Shown here in pieces: positions 1-6,212 of a DNA stretch of 6,479 nt; the stretch's first letter is position 1, and each line of letters begins with the position of its first letter. Location: the NCBI GenBank assembly GCA_003648125.1, contig QMOE01000145.1, forward strand, positions 1 through 6,479, written 5' to 3'. The notes below the pieces were generated by a model. It did not search any database. It had not been told where the DNA came from and was given only the letters and a program-made list of their open reading frames with translations. This DNA is from Chloroflexota bacterium. GTDB taxonomy: Bacteria; Chloroflexota; Anaerolineae; B4-G1. The position numbers and the translations under genes were made by a program.

Positions 1-204
1 CTCCACCTTGCCCTTGCCGATGAAGGTAGCCGGAGTGATCCTTCCCAGACGCTGATAGGTCTGGCCCACCACTTCAATGCCGGCCGTGCGCGCCAGTTGC
101 GCCAGCTCCGCCAGGGAATCCTCCACTGTCCAGAGGACGTGTTTGCGTTTGAATTCCACTCCTACCAGGAACCCCCGTTCTACGGGGGACTCAGTTTCCC
201 GCAT
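1..204 (-). CDS. hflX: GTPase HflX, N-terminal fragment (continues past left edge)
   Basis: This gene is partial: 68 codons are visible, read from an ATG at 204 to the window edge, which falls on a codon boundary. HflX is a ribosome-binding GTPase that splits or rescues stalled 70S ribosomes under stress. What is seen is the start of its N-terminal domain: a FLVGVEF strand (residues 12-18), the SLAELAQLARTAGIEVVGQ helix-strand (30-48) and the family signature ATFIGKGKVE (59-68). The GTPase domain lies outside the window, so intactness cannot be judged. It follows korC with almost no gap and shares its strand, so it is probably the last visible gene of the kor operon. The start is uncertain. 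ATG 204 is 18 nt from the nearest AAGGAG. A GTG at 255-253 overlaps the korC stop (GTGA) in the same frame and would add 17 residues. An ATG at 220 sits next to the Shine-Dalgarno but hits a stop after four codons. The family identity is secure. Confidence 0.88.
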   Translation of the reverse strand, partial: MRETESPVERGFLVGVEFKRKHVLWTVEDSLAELAQLARTAGIEVVGQTYQRLGRITPATFIGKGKVE

Positions 205-222
205 CTCAGCGATGATCCATCC

Positions 223-252
223 CTCCTTGTCTCCCCCTCTCCTTGTCCCCCT
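223..252 (-). repeat. Tandem imperfect purine repeat carrying two AAGGAG Shine-Dalgarno copies
   Basis: On the plus strand two adjacent units read CTCCTTGTCTCCCCCT (223-238) and CTCCTTGTCCCCCT (239-252). They differ by a 2-base indel. On the transcribed strand this is an almost pure purine tract at the korC/hflX junction that contains AAGGAG twice. The duplication is seen directly. A role in setting hflX translation is inference. Confidence 0.7.
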
Positions 253-806
253 CACCGCCCCCGGCGGGAACTCAATAAGCGTTCCGCCTGCTCAAAGCCC
301 ATCGCCAGGGCCTTGAGGTTAATCTCCGCCGTGCCTCTGGGCGCGCGAGCCTTCACCGCCGCTTCCATTGCCTGGCGCGATACCAGGCCCGTCAGCCCGA
401 CCAGGAATCCCAGGGCCAACACGCTGGCGGTGATCTGCCGTCCGGTGGCTTCCTCGGCCCATCGTGTCAACGGCACCTCCACCGCACGGCTGGTGGGCGT
501 CCGTTCGACGTGGACTGAATCGGCGATGAACAGCCCGTGCCGTTTGAGTTCGTGAAAGTAGCGGTCGCACGCTTCCTGACTCATGCAGAGCAAAATGTCG
601 GCCTGAGTCACTTTGGGATAGTCAATCTCCTCGTCAGAGATCACCACCTCGGAGCGACTGGCACCGCCCCGCGCTTCGGGGCCGTAGCTCTGGGTCTGCG
701 TCGCGTTTTTGCCGTCAAAAATGGCTGCCTCGGCCAGGATGATGCCGGCCAGAATCATCCCCTGCCCGCCTTTGCCGGCCAGCCGTACCTCGTATCGGCC
801 GTCCAT
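252..806 (-). CDS. korC: 2-oxoacid:ferredoxin oxidoreductase, gamma subunit (probably 2-oxoglutarate)
   Basis: This is a 184-residue subunit of the soluble KorDABC complex, which oxidatively decarboxylates a 2-oxoacid to its acyl-CoA and passes electrons to ferredoxin. The length is normal for a stand-alone gamma subunit (Pfam family POR, pyruvate ferredoxin/flavodoxin oxidoreductase). The Gly-rich loop GKGGQGM lies at residues 11-17, followed by a QSYGPEARGGASRSEVVIS segment typical of KorC. In OFOR enzymes this domain helps bind CoA. The start ATG has GGAGG (812-816) five bases upstream, and that Shine-Dalgarno overlaps the korB stop, so the two genes are probably translationally coupled. 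The gap from korB is 9 nt. The stop overlaps a possible GTG start for hflX. Family assignment is firm; substrate could also be a branched-chain 2-oxoacid. Confidence 0.93.
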   Translation of the reverse strand: MDGRYEVRLAGKGGQGMILAGIILAEAAIFDGKNATQTQSYGPEARGGASRSEVVISDEEIDYPKVTQADILLCMSQEACDRYFHELKRHGLFIADSVHVERTPTSRAVEVPLTRWAEEATGRQITASVLALGFLVGLTGLVSRQAMEAAVKARAPRGTAEINLKALAMGFEQAERLLSSRRGR

Positions 807-815
807 TCCATCCTC

Positions 816-1667
816 CTACGCTGCAACTGATCGTTGCGCCTGAGCGATTACTTGATCATAGAGCTGCGTGTACTCCGGGACATCGCGGTCCACGAACACC
901 CCGCGCACGATCTTATCCGCCCGCTCCTCCTCTGGCAACCGCTCAAAAGCCCGTTGGCCGATGCCATTCTCCTTGAGACGGCGCATCATCTCCACGGCGG
1001 AGCCCAGCTTGTTAATGCGGCCATAGGTGGTATGACAATAGCTCACCGCCTCCACCACCGAGAAACCCTCTTTCTGGATGGCCTGGGCGATGAAACGGCT
1101 GAGTTCGCGGGCGTGATACACCGTGCTGCGAGCGACGAAAGCAGCACCGGCAACCTCGGCCAGTTGGCAGATGGGAAGAGGCTGCTCGATGTTACCGTAA
1201 GGCGCGGTCGTGGCATAAGCGTGGGAGGGTGTAGTGGGCGAATACTGGCCACCGGTCATGCCGTAGATGTTGTTGTTGATGATAATCGCCGTCAGGCCGA
1301 TGTTGCGCCGCGCCGCGTGGATGAAATGATTGCCGCCGATGGCCAGCGCGTCGCCATCGCCCATGACGACGATGACCTTCATCTCCGGCTTGACCATTTT
1401 CAATCCGGTGGCAAAGGCCAGCGCTCGCCCGTGAGTGGTGTGCATGGTGTTGAAATCCACGTACACCGGCATACGCCCGCTGCACCCGATGCCGGAGATC
1501 ATCGCTATCTCGTCGTTGCTCAGCCCCACCGCATCCACCGCGCGGACGATGGCTCCCATCACGATGCCGATGCCACAGCCAGCGCACCACACGTGGGGAA
1601 ATTTCTTTTGATGGCGCAGGTAACGCTCGTGCACCAACGACTCGCGTTCTTGTTTTTTCACCACCAT
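816..1667 (-). CDS. korB: 2-oxoacid:ferredoxin oxidoreductase, beta subunit, TPP-binding (probably 2-oxoglutarate)
   Basis: This catalytic subunit has 283 residues. It binds thiamine pyrophosphate through GDGD (residues 103-106) and NNNIYGMTGGQ (131-141), the standard TPP/Mg motif. Four cysteines, C28, C31 (WCAGCG), C62 (GIGCS) and C211, have nearly the spacing I recall for the [4Fe-4S] ligands of the Sulfolobus two-subunit enzyme, so a beta-subunit cluster is expected. The NTMHTTHGRALAFATGLK segment before the TPP site is typical of KorB. A longer reading from a TTG at 1685 is possible. ATG 1667 is preferred because GGGAGGGG (1676-1683) lies 8 nt upstream and the extra six residues are not part of the family start. 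The gap from the korA stop is 4 nt. No key residue is missing. VorA-type specificity cannot be excluded from sequence alone. Confidence 0.94.
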   Translation of the reverse strand: MVVKKQERESLVHERYLRHQKKFPHVWCAGCGIGIVMGAIVRAVDAVGLSNDEIAMISGIGCSGRMPVYVDFNTMHTTHGRALAFATGLKMVKPEMKVIVVMGDGDALAIGGNHFIHAARRNIGLTAIIINNNIYGMTGGQYSPTTPSHAYATTAPYGNIEQPLPICQLAEVAGAAFVARSTVYHARELSRFIAQAIQKEGFSVVEAVSYCHTTYGRINKLGSAVEMMRRLKENGIGQRAFERLPEEERADKIVRGVFVDRDVPEYTQLYDQVIAQAQRSVAA

Positions 1668-1671
1668 CTGC

Positions 1672-2793
1672 CTATCCCCTCCCAATCACATCCAGTATCT
1701 CGTGCGGGGCAATCATCTCCCCATTGACCTTGCCCACGCGGATGACCTTCCGGCGGCCAACGACGCGCTCCACCTCCAGCGCCAACTGCCCCAGGTTCAT
1801 TTCAGGGACAATCACGCGGTGAATGCGCTCGGCGACATCCTCCACGATTTCCTCCGGGAAAGGCCAGATCGTGCTCAGCCGCAGGAAACCGACCTTAAGG
1901 CCCCGTTCGCGGGCCTGTTTCACCGCATGACGCGCCGAACGGGCCGTCGCACCGTAGGCGATGATCACTGCTTCCGCATCTTCGACCTGGTCGGTTTCAT
2001 AGATGAAAATGTCGCGCAAGTTGCGTTCGATCTTGCGGAAAACCCGCGCAATCCAGGGGCCGATTTCGTCCAGCCGCTGGGTGGGAAAGCCGCGCTCGTC
2101 GTGAAATAGACCGGTTATGTGATAGCGATACCCTTCGCCAAAACTGATCATCGGCGGCACATCCGAGGGCGTGTTCTCGTAAGCCTTGTACCATTCCGGG
2201 GGGACGCTGGTTCTCACCCGCCCGACGACTTCAATCGTCCCCGGCGGAGGCAACTCCACTTTCTCCCGCATGTGGCCGATCATCTCATCCATGAGCAGGA
2301 TGACCGGCGTGCGATATTTTTCCGCCATGTTGAAAGCGCGCACGGTGAGGTCGAAGGTCTCACGCACGCTGGATGGCGAAAGCACGATGATGGGGTGATC
2401 GCCATGCGTGCCCCAGCGAGCCTGCATCACGTCTCCCTGCGAGGGGCTGGTGGGCAGGCCGGTGCTGGGGCCAGTCCGCTGCACGTTCACCACCACGCAC
2501 GGAATCTCGGCCATGCAGGCGTATCCGATGTTCTCCTGCATCAGCGAGAAGCCCGGCCCGCTGGTAGCAGTCATTGCCTTAGCCCCGCCCACCGACGCGC
2601 CGATGATGGCCGCCATGCTAGCAATCTCGTCCTCCATCTGGATGAACTTGCCGCCCACCTGCGGCAGCCGTCGAGCCAACACCTCGGCGATGTCCGTGGC
2701 CGGGGTGATGGGATAGCCGGCGAAAAAGCGACAGCCCGCCGCAATGGCCCCTTCCGCACATGCCTCGTCTCCCTGCATCAGCCTAGCCGCCAT
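1672..2793 (-). CDS. korA: 2-oxoacid:ferredoxin oxidoreductase, alpha subunit (probably 2-oxoglutarate)
   Basis: This 373-residue alpha subunit lacks a fused gamma domain, consistent with a separate korC. It carries YPITPAT (residues 27-33), the family's 2-oxoacid-binding signature. QMEDE follows (52-56), whose first Glu (E54) should contact the TPP aminopyrimidine ring. TSGPG (77-81) and QRTGPSTGLPTSPSQGD (105-121) complete the PYR-domain core. A C-terminal transketolase-like domain follows, running to about residue 370. Alpha and beta together form the active site at their interface. An upstream ATG at 2814 is possible, but ATG 2793 is chosen because AAAGGAGG (2800-2807) ends six bases before it and residue 2 onward matches the usual KorA start (short basic lead, then GDEACAEGAIAAGC). 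It overlaps the end of korD by 11 nt. KorA versus VorB (2-ketoisovalerate) is the main ambiguity. Confidence 0.93.
   Translation of the reverse strand: MAARLMQGDEACAEGAIAAGCRFFAGYPITPATDIAEVLARRLPQVGGKFIQMEDEIASMAAIIGASVGGAKAMTATSGPGFSLMQENIGYACMAEIPCVVVNVQRTGPSTGLPTSPSQGDVMQARWGTHGDHPIIVLSPSSVRETFDLTVRAFNMAEKYRTPVILLMDEMIGHMREKVELPPPGTIEVVGRVRTSVPPEWYKAYENTPSDVPPMISFGEGYRYHITGLFHDERGFPTQRLDEIGPWIARVFRKIERNLRDIFIYETDQVEDAEAVIIAYGATARSARHAVKQARERGLKVGFLRLSTIWPFPEEIVEDVAERIHRVIVPEMNLGQLALEVERVVGRRKVIRVGKVNGEMIAPHEILDVIGRG
1676..1683 (-). promoter_or_regulatory. Shine-Dalgarno of korB (decides start)
   Basis: GGGAGGGG on the minus strand, eight bases before ATG 1667, overlapping the last codons of korA. 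It selects ATG 1667 over the TTG at 1685. Confidence 0.7.
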
Positions 2794-3082
2794 CCCTCTC
2801 CTCCTTTCGGTCAATCTGTTTCACCGAGATGGCGAAGTCCGGGCAATGCCATTCGCACCAGCCACAGCCGGTGCATTTCTCCGGGTGGGCTACTACCGGT
2901 CGCCCCTCACCGTCGGCCTCGAAAACTTTCGTCGGGCAGAATTCAATGCACAGCCCGCAGCCTTTGCACCAGATGGGAAACACAGTGACCAGGCCACGGG
3001 GGCCTTTCGCCCGTTTCTTCTGAGGTAAGACTTCCGCCACCGCCTCAGTAGCATCCGCAGTCGCGGTTAGCTCTTTATTCAT
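2783..3082 (-). CDS. korD: 2-oxoacid:ferredoxin oxidoreductase, delta (2x[4Fe-4S] ferredoxin-like) subunit
   Basis: This 99-residue iron-sulfur subunit carries electrons from the TPP/beta-subunit cluster to soluble ferredoxin. Two complete CxxCxxCxxxCP motifs are visible: C39, C42, C45, C49 and C70, C73, C76, C80, enough for two [4Fe-4S] clusters. A basic, poorly conserved lead of about 30 residues (QKKRAKGPRG) precedes the ferredoxin fold. It is the first gene of the operon, about 38 nt downstream of the predicted transcription start. A start at ATG 3094 would add four residues. ATG 3082 is preferred because GGAGG (3088-3092) lies between the two, five bases before 3082. The gene order D-A-B-C is that of four-subunit KGOR/VOR enzymes. 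A free-standing ferredoxin is less likely given the 11-nt overlap with korA. Confidence 0.92.
   Translation of the reverse strand: MNKELTATADATEAVAEVLPQKKRAKGPRGLVTVFPIWCKGCGLCIEFCPTKVFEADGEGRPVVAHPEKCTGCGWCEWHCPDFAISVKQIDRKEERDGG
2800..2807 (-). promoter_or_regulatory. Shine-Dalgarno of korA (decides start)
   Basis: AAAGGAGG on the minus strand, six bases before ATG 2793 and inside the end of korD. It sits within the longer reading from ATG 2814 and so favours the shorter protein. Confidence 0.8.
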
Positions 3083-3087
3083 CCGAT

Positions 3088-3092
3088 CCTCC
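3088..3092 (-). promoter_or_regulatory. Shine-Dalgarno of korD (decides start)
   Basis: GGAGG on the minus strand, five bases before ATG 3082. It lies inside the longer reading from ATG 3094, which argues against the longer start. Confidence 0.8.
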
Positions 3093-3109
3093 ATTCAGAT
3101 TTCCCCTCT

Positions 3110-3120
3110 ACGTTCAACGT
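3110..3120. promoter_or_regulatory. Odd palindrome at the predicted kor transcription start (possible operator)
   Basis: ACGTT-C-AACGT is a perfect 5-1-5 palindrome ending at the predicted +1 of the kor promoter. The symmetry is seen directly. A repressor-binding role is inferred from position only; I do not recognise the regulator. Confidence 0.3.
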
Positions 3121-3126
3121 TTTGCT

Positions 3127-3155
3127 ATGATAAGCTAAAAAGGAGCTTTTGTCAA
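3127..3155 (-). promoter_or_regulatory. Sigma-70-type promoter of the korDABC-hflX operon
   Basis: On the minus strand there is a perfect -35 TTGACA (3155-3150), a 17-bp spacer and a -10 TATCAT (3132-3127, five of six consensus bases). Transcription would begin near 3120, giving a leader of about 38 nt before korD ATG 3082. It is the strongest promoter match in the window and lies where an operon promoter is expected. Confidence 0.8.
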
Positions 3156-3425
3156 GGCAAAGTCATCCCTACACCTGTCCGGATGCCCGTGGGAAAATCA
3201 AAAGGGTACAATTGCTCTCATTTATCGTAGCTTCTCTATCCACAAAGCACATCAGATGAGTCCATAAGTTGGAAGTGTCGTTGGTTTCGTGCGTCTCAGG
3301 GAAAGGTTCTAATGGGCGTGTGGGGAATCGCTGGCGGATTGGTACGCCGAGTGGATTGAGGGGACGCGATAGTTGGCTACGTCAGTCGAGTCACGGGCCC
3401 GGTTCGAGGTATTTGTCATCTTCGC

Positions 3426-3454
3426 TTGTTCTACAAGAGCTACCGTGGTATAAT
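3426..3454 (+). promoter_or_regulatory. Candidate comEC promoter (extended -10)
   Basis: TTGTTC (3426-3431), a 17-bp spacer and a perfect TATAAT (3449-3454) preceded by TGG, which makes a TGnTATAAT extended -10. The -35 box is weak (three of six bases), but the extended -10 compensates. Transcription would start near 3461, leaving about 195 nt of leader before comEC ATG 3657. Confidence 0.55.
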
Positions 3455-3482
3455 TGTCACAAAGATTACAGGTTAGACAATT
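3452..3482. repeat. Inverted repeat AATTGTC / GACAATT over the comEC -10 and start site
   Basis: The perfect 7-bp arms at 3452-3458 and 3476-3482 are separated by 17 bp. The left arm overlaps the TATAAT box and the right arm lies in the early transcript. Arm centres are 24 bp apart. This could be an operator for a dimeric regulator or a weak leader hairpin; neither is demonstrated. Confidence 0.4.
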
Positions 3483-3606
3483 TGTACCAAACCACAAAAT
3501 TGACCTGCGGAGAGGCAAATGCCAAGAACGATCTCTTCCTCGTTGCTTACCCGTTTGATTGGAATTGTGGTACGATTCGAACGCAGCCGTCTCCAATAAT
3601 GGGACA

Positions 3607-3624
3607 GACTGACAAGCTTCAGTC
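3607..3624 (+). repeat. Small hairpin in the comEC leader
   Basis: GACTGA (3607-3612) pairs with TCAGTC (3619-3624) around a six-base loop. There is no following T-run, so it is not a standard terminator. It lies about 30 nt before comEC and could affect leader folding. Confidence 0.35.
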
Positions 3625-3656
3625 GTAGCTTCACGGACAGTAGAAAGACGTGAAAG

Positions 3657-6023
3657 ATGACCCTCGTCTACCTGGGCATCGCCTGGCTGGCAGGCATTGC
3701 CCTTGCCGCATGGCTCACTTCTCCAGCCTGGCTGCTCGGCCTGGCCGCGCTCATCCCCCTGGCGGGGTTTTTGCTATGGCGGGAAAGCCATCGCGCCCGG
3801 TTGCTGAGCATCTGCGGCCTGACTCTTCTCCTGGGCGGGGGACGCTATCTCCTGGCCCAGCCCCACTTCGACGACCGTTCCCTGGTCACCTACAACGACC
3901 AGGGCTGGGGCATACTCACCGGCATCGTTGCTGCCGAGCCAGACGTGCGTGCCACCTACACCAATCTCCGCGTGCAAGCCGACACTATTACTCTCGAAGA
4001 CGAATCGCAGCACCAGGTACGCGGCCTGGCCCTGGTACGTGCCGCCCGCTATCCCGAGTACCGTTACGGCGACCGGCTGGAGATTCGCGGTCTGCTGGAG
4101 ACCCCGCCCGAATTCGCGGATTTTTCCTATCGGGACTACCTGGCCCGGCAGGGAGTGTACTCGCTGCTGCGCCGCCCGCAGATCACGCTGCTCGAGCGCG
4201 GGCGGGGCAATCCTTTCTGGGCCGGACTCTATGCTTTCAAGCGCCGTGCGCAGGATACCATCGCCCGCATCCTGCCCGACCCCCAGGCCGCGCTCCTGAC
4301 CGGCATCCTGCTGGGCGTGGAGAGTGGCATCCCCACTGACCTGATGGCCGACTTCTCGGCCACGGGTACCACGCACATCATCGCTATCTCCGGATTCAAC
4401 ATCAGCATCATCGCCGGGCTGTTCATTGCCCTCAGCGGGCGTTTGTTCGGCGGGCGATGGGCGATGCCTTTTGCCGTGGGTGGAATCGTGCTCTACACCC
4501 TGTTCGTCGGCGCGTCGGCGGCAGTGGTACGTGCGGCCATCATGGGTGCGCTGACCGTGATCGCCCTGCACTACGGTCGCCAGGCCGACGCCCTCATCTC
4601 CCTGTTCGCAGCGGGCATCCTGATGACAGCCCTCAACCCGTGCACCCTATGGGACGTGGGCTTCCAACTCTCCTTTGCGGCCACGGCAGGATTGATCATG
4701 TACACCGACTCTCTGGAACGCCGGGCTACGCGCTTGCTGGCCGCACTGTTTCAAGAAGAGATGGCCCAGCGCATCGTGGCTGTGATCAACGAGGCGCTCA
4801 TCGTCACCCTGGCCGCGCAGATCACCACCCTGCCGATCATTCTCTACAACTTCCGGCAACTCTCGCTCGTCACCCTGCTGACCAATTTCTTGATCCTGCC
4901 CGCCCAACCCGGCGTGATGCTCTGGGGCGGAGTGGCGACGGTGGCCGGTCTGATATGGCTGCCCGCCGGACAGGTTCTGGGCTGGATAGCTTGGTTGTTT
5001 CTGAGCTACACCATCCGCGCGGTGGAACTCACCGCCCGCGTGCCTTATGCGGCAGTCAGCCTGGGGCGGATAAGCCCCCTGCCGGTGTGGGTCTACTATG
5101 GACTTCTGCTGGGGGGATACGTCGTGAGCCGGATGGACGCCGCACAAAGACAATCGTTGTGGCAACGTCTGACCAGCCGCCTGCCGATGAAAGCCCTGGT
5201 CGCCGGGCTGGCGCTGGCCGTGATCCTGATTTGGATTGCAGCGGTCAGCCTACCCGACGGCAAATTGCACGTTGTTTTCTTTGATGTGGGCCAGGGCGAC
5301 GCTATTTTCATCCAGACGTCCCAGGGACTCCAGGTGCTGATTGACGGCGGGCCTGACCCGACGGCGCTCACCGCCGCGCTGGGGCGGCGCCTGCCCTTCT
5401 GGGACCGCAGCCTCGACCTGGTGATCCTCACCCATCCCGACGCCGACCATCTTACCGGCCTCGTCCCCGTGTTGGAGCGTTACCATGTGGGCCGCGTGCT
5501 CGATCCCGGGTACCCAGCAACCTCGCAGACCTACGCCCGCTGGCTGGAACTCATCGCTGCGAAGCGTATCCCTACCTTGCTGGCCCGCAGCGGCGTGCGT
5601 GTTGAGCTAGAACCCGGCCTGGTCTGTGAGGTGCTGCATCCGGCCGGCGATCCCGATCCCGAGGACAAAGCCAACAACGCTTCCGCCGTCACCCGCTGGA
5701 CGTGGGGACAGGTCACTTTCCTCCTGCCCGGCGACATCGAGCAGGAAGTTGAGGCCGCGCTGATAGCCTCCGGTCAGCCGCTGCAGGCCACAGTATTGAA
5801 AGCGCCTCACCACGGCAGCGATACCTCGTCCAGTGCAGCCTTCTTGCAAGCGGTGCACCCACAACTGGTGGTCATCTCCGTGGGGGCAGACAACCGCTTC
5901 GGGCATCCGTCGCCGGAAGTGCTGGAGCGGCTGGCCGGACGGACGGTGCTGCGCACCGACGAGCGGGGCACCATCGAAGTCGTGACCGACGGCTCGCAGC
6001 TCTGGGTGCGGACGGCGCGGTAG
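3657..6023 (+). CDS. comEC: DNA internalization protein ComEC/Rec2 (competence channel with MBL-fold domain)
   Basis: This protein is 788 residues, full length for the family. ComEC forms the inner-membrane channel that takes up single-stranded DNA during natural transformation. Domains in order: two N-terminal hydrophobic segments; an OB-like N-terminal domain (DUF4131), about 60-180, ending in DFSYRDYLARQGVYS; the polytopic competence domain, about 205-500, with GTTHIIAISG (237-246) as its hallmark; and a C-terminal metallo-beta-lactamase-like domain from about 537. The last shows FFDVGQGD (541-548), LIDGG (561-565), the metal motif HPDADH (593-598), LLPGD (689-693), APHHGSDTS (716-724) and FGHPSPE (748-754). 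All expected MBL ligand positions are present, so the proposed nuclease site looks intact. ATG 3657 is the first usable start, as an in-frame TGA sits at 3651-3653. The Shine-Dalgarno is poor (GAAAG). No comEA or comF is adjacent. Confidence 0.95.
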   Translation: MTLVYLGIAWLAGIALAAWLTSPAWLLGLAALIPLAGFLLWRESHRARLLSICGLTLLLGGGRYLLAQPHFDDRSLVTYNDQGWGILTGIVAAEPDVRATYTNLRVQADTITLEDESQHQVRGLALVRAARYPEYRYGDRLEIRGLLETPPEFADFSYRDYLARQGVYSLLRRPQITLLERGRGNPFWAGLYAFKRRAQDTIARILPDPQAALLTGILLGVESGIPTDLMADFSATGTTHIIAISGFNISIIAGLFIALSGRLFGGRWAMPFAVGGIVLYTLFVGASAAVVRAAIMGALTVIALHYGRQADALISLFAAGILMTALNPCTLWDVGFQLSFAATAGLIMYTDSLERRATRLLAALFQEEMAQRIVAVINEALIVTLAAQITTLPIILYNFRQLSLVTLLTNFLILPAQPGVMLWGGVATVAGLIWLPAGQVLGWIAWLFLSYTIRAVELTARVPYAAVSLGRISPLPVWVYYGLLLGGYVVSRMDAAQRQSLWQRLTSRLPMKALVAGLALAVILIWIAAVSLPDGKLHVVFFDVGQGDAIFIQTSQGLQVLIDGGPDPTALTAALGRRLPFWDRSLDLVILTHPDADHLTGLVPVLERYHVGRVLDPGYPATSQTYARWLELIAAKRIPTLLARSGVRVELEPGLVCEVLHPAGDPDPEDKANNASAVTRWTWGQVTFLLPGDIEQEVEAALIASGQPLQATVLKAPHHGSDTSSSAAFLQAVHPQLVVISVGADNRFGHPSPEVLERLAGRTVLRTDERGTIEVVTDGSQLWVRTAR

Positions 6024-6092
6024 CCAATTCGCTGAGCTCTGGCGAAAATCCCTTTCTTGCTCCCGGAGGGTCACAGACCGGCTTTGAGCTAC

Positions 6093-6122
6093 GAAAATCA
6101 TTGCCAATTTTCACCTGTTTTT
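6093..6122 (+). terminator. Possible weak intrinsic terminator of comEC
   Basis: GAAAAT (6093-6098) pairs with ATTTTC (6107-6112) around an eight-base loop, and a five-T run follows at 6118-6122. The stem is nearly all A-T and the T-run is six bases away, so this is a poor terminator. It is listed as the best candidate downstream of comEC. Confidence 0.25.
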
Positions 6123-6149
6123 AGCCAAATAATTCGGCCGTTACTACTT

Positions 6150-6160
6150 TGACACTGTCA
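6150..6160. promoter_or_regulatory. Palindrome TGACA-C-TGTCA (possible operator)
   Basis: A perfect 5-1-5 palindrome in AT-rich non-coding DNA. The symmetry suits a dimeric DNA-binding protein. No regulator is recognised, and no strong -10 box follows at proper spacing from the overlapping TTGACA (6149-6154). Confidence 0.3.
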
Positions 6161-6183
6161 CATTAGCCAAAATCGCACATTTG

Positions 6184-6197
6184 TGGCAAAATTGCCA
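6184..6197. repeat. Palindrome TGGCAAAATTGCCA-type, 6-2-6
   Basis: TGGCAA (6184-6189) and TTGCCA (6192-6197) are perfect complements two bases apart. This is too tight for a full hairpin but plausible as a protein-binding site. The right half resembles the GCCAA motif repeated nearby. Confidence 0.35.
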
Positions 6198-6212
6198 GCA
6201 TGAAATCATAGC

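Larger units (their letters stand above)
3095..3656. other. Divergent intergenic region between korD and comEC
   Basis: This stretch is visibly more AT-rich and less codon-structured than the flanking genes. It holds the kor promoter near its left end, a candidate comEC promoter at 3426-3454, short inverted repeats and a comEC leader. Between about 3160 and 3420 I see nothing I can name. Open frames at 3269-3628 (+) and 3309-3596 (-) overlap each other on opposite strands, lack recognisable motifs and are probably chance ORFs. No complete tRNA fold was found. Confidence 0.6.

Noticed and set aside
834..1727. Long plus-strand ORF of 297 codons antisense to korB
   Set aside because: It is the antisense shadow of a high-GC gene whose sense product has complete TPP and cysteine motifs. 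The antisense product is His/Asp/Arg-rich with no family features.
2119..2988. Long plus-strand ORF of 289 codons antisense to korA and korD
   Set aside because: It is antisense to two well-supported genes, low in complexity and rich in His, Arg and Pro, as expected of a shadow frame.
3318..3408. tRNA-like signals: a GGCG/CGCC stem with GATTGGTA loop, then GGTTCGAGG
   Set aside because: The second motif resembles a T-loop, but its stem halves do not pair and the base that should be C61 is T. No acceptor stem or anticodon arm can be drawn.
3570..3590. GTTCGAATC-like T-loop on the minus strand
   Set aside because: Four of five T-stem pairs form (one of them G-T), but no anticodon arm, acceptor stem or CCA end surrounds it.
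3309..3596. Minus-strand ORF of 95 codons in the intergenic region
   Set aside because: It has no family resemblance and its composition is unlike the neighbouring genes. It overlaps the opposite ORF almost entirely; likely chance.
3269..3628. Plus-strand ORF of 119 codons in the intergenic region
   Set aside because: It starts with a non-ATG codon, has no recognisable motif or Shine-Dalgarno, overlaps a minus-strand ORF of similar quality, and contains the predicted comEC promoter.
4457..5284. Plus-strand ORF of 275 codons within comEC in another frame
   Set aside because: It overlaps the comEC membrane domain out of frame, is Arg/Gly/Pro-rich, and has no motifs.
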